The notes under the pieces: generated by a model
What the model saw: the letters and a program-made list of their open reading frames with translations, nothing else
Database searches by the model: none
What the model was told of the DNA's origin: nothing
Assembly (NCBI GenBank): GCA_003484785.1
Contig: DNAD01000194.1
Location: 1-6,103, forward strand
DNA length: 6,103 nt
Direction: 5' to 3'
DNA from: Lachnospiraceae bacterium
GTDB lineage: Bacteria > Bacillota > Clostridia > Lachnospirales > Lachnospiraceae
Shown: piece by piece, positions 5,298 to 6,103 of the stretch
Layout: every line of letters starts with the position of its first letter
How positions within the stretch are numbered: position 1 is the stretch's first letter
Made by a program: the position numbers and the translations under genes

Positions 5298-6103
5298 ATA
5301 AAAGAGACAGATAAAAGGCAATATATCGCCATTGACCTGAAGAGCTTTTATGCAAGCGTGGAATGCATAGAGCGCGGGCTTGAGCCCTTAAATACCAACC
5401 TTGTGGTAGCCGATCCTTCGCGTACGGAAAAAACCATATGCCTTGCCGTTTCCCCCGGGCTCAAAGCCTTCGGTGTCCCGGGAAGACCGAGGCTTTTTGA
5501 GGTTATTCAGATCGTCAAAGCCATAAATACAAGAAGGCAGCAGCTGGCGCCTGGCGGCTGCTTTACCGAAAGATCACATCTCGTATCCAAACTGTCCGAG
5601 GATCCTTCCCTGGAGCTTGATTATATCGTGGCACCGCCGAGGATGTCGCTTTACATGCGCTACAGCACGGATATCTATAAGATCTACCTGAAATATGTAG
5701 CTGCCGAGGATATCCACGTATACTCCTGCGATGAAGTGTTCATTGATGTTACTGCGTATTTAAAGACCTATGAAATGACTGCTCATGAGCTGGCCGTAAG
5801 GATGATCCGGGAGGTAAAGAAAAGCACGGGGATCACAGCCACGGCGGGGATCGGGACAAACCTGTTTTTGTGCAAGGTTGCCATGGATATCGTGGCAAAG
5901 CATATTCCGGCGGACGAGGACGGGGTAAGGATAGCCGAGCTTGACGAGCGCTCTTTCCGGGAAAAGCTCTGGGGTCATACGCCCTTGACAGATTTCTGGA
6001 GAGTGGGAGCGGCTACGGAAAGAAAGCTCAATCAGAACGGCATATACACCATGGGAGATATCGCCAGGGAATCGGAGAGTAATGAGGACCTTTTCTACAG
6101 GAT
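5298..6103 (+). CDS. Y-family DNA polymerase (UmuC/UvrX-like), 3' end cut by window
   Basis: 268 codons are visible with no stop; the remaining finger/little-finger portion lies outside. It is an error-prone translesion polymerase. Numbered from ATA 5298, AIDLKSFYASVE (11-22) holds the first metal-binding Asp13 and the steric-gate region. YSCDEVFIDVT (142-152) holds the catalytic D145-E146. TATAGIGTNLFLCKVAMDIVAKH and the LWGHTPLTDFWRVG...TMGDIA block match the palm/thumb of the Firmicutes UmuC/UvrX/YqjW type rather than DinB. The start is odd: reading from ATA gives (M)KETDKRQYIAIDLKSFYASVE, exactly where relatives start as far as I recall, but there is no ATG. Either ATA/ATT is used, initiation is at TTG 5265, or the start codon has been lost by mutation or a base error. 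No LexA-type GAAC-N4-GTTC box is seen upstream. It follows the fusion gene by 68 bp and may be read through from it. Confidence 0.85.
   Translation, partial: MKETDKRQYIAIDLKSFYASVECIERGLEPLNTNLVVADPSRTEKTICLAVSPGLKAFGVPGRPRLFEVIQIVKAINTRRQQLAPGGCFTERSHLVSKLSEDPSLELDYIVAPPRMSLYMRYSTDIYKIYLKYVAAEDIHVYSCDEVFIDVTAYLKTYEMTAHELAVRMIREVKKSTGITATAGIGTNLFLCKVAMDIVAKHIPADEDGVRIAELDERSFREKLWGHTPLTDFWRVGAATERKLNQNGIYTMGDIARESESNEDLFYR

Noticed and set aside
1..6103. CRISPR array, insertion sequence, tRNA or rRNA
   Set aside because: No regularly spaced repeats, transposase, terminal inverted repeats or cloverleaf-like sequences were seen.

Overview
The window looks like a chromosomal stretch from an anaerobic Firmicute, most likely a Lachnospiraceae-type Clostridium relative. 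This rests on the strong GGAGG-type ribosome binding sites, the style of the PAS-like/GGDEF signalling proteins, the clostridial [FeFe]-hydrogenase sensor module and the Firmicutes type of Y-family polymerase. The taxonomic call is inference from recognisable protein families; no rRNA or tRNA gene is present. All convincing genes are on the + strand.

Layout. (1) At the left edge (4-501, possibly starting upstream) lies a small single-pass membrane protein with an extracytoplasmic domain I do not recognise. A terminator-like hairpin (522-546) follows it. (2) A good sigma-A type promoter (556-584) and a structured leader of about 95 nt precede a CPA1/NhaP-type Na+/H+ antiporter (686-1960). (3) Overlapping its end by 20 bp is a short signalling protein (1941-2600). 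It has a PAS-like sensor domain fused directly to the last third of a GGDEF domain, so the catalytic part of GGDEF is missing. (4) Sixteen bases later starts the most striking gene (2617-5229). It encodes an 870-residue protein made of two [4Fe-4S] ferredoxin motifs, an [FeFe]-hydrogenase H-cluster domain, a further four-cysteine Fe-S domain, and intact GGDEF and EAL domains. (5) After a 68-bp gap with a 9-bp perfect hairpin comes a UmuC/UvrX-like Y-family DNA polymerase (from 5298, cut by the window end). It has an excellent Shine-Dalgarno sequence but appears to begin at ATA instead of ATG.

How it may fit together. The antiporter, the gutted GGDEF protein and the hydrogenase-GGDEF-EAL fusion are packed like one operon (overlap, then a 16-bp gap, with no promoter seen between them). 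The fusion keeps the four cysteines that would hold an H-cluster, but has lost the residues that canonical hydrogenases use for fast proton transfer. Its GGDEF and EAL active sites both look complete. The simplest reading is a cytoplasmic H2 or redox sensor that directly controls making or breaking of cyclic di-GMP, encoded with a Na+/H+ antiporter. The domain calls are seen in the sequence; the sensory role, the ligand and the link to ion homeostasis are inference.
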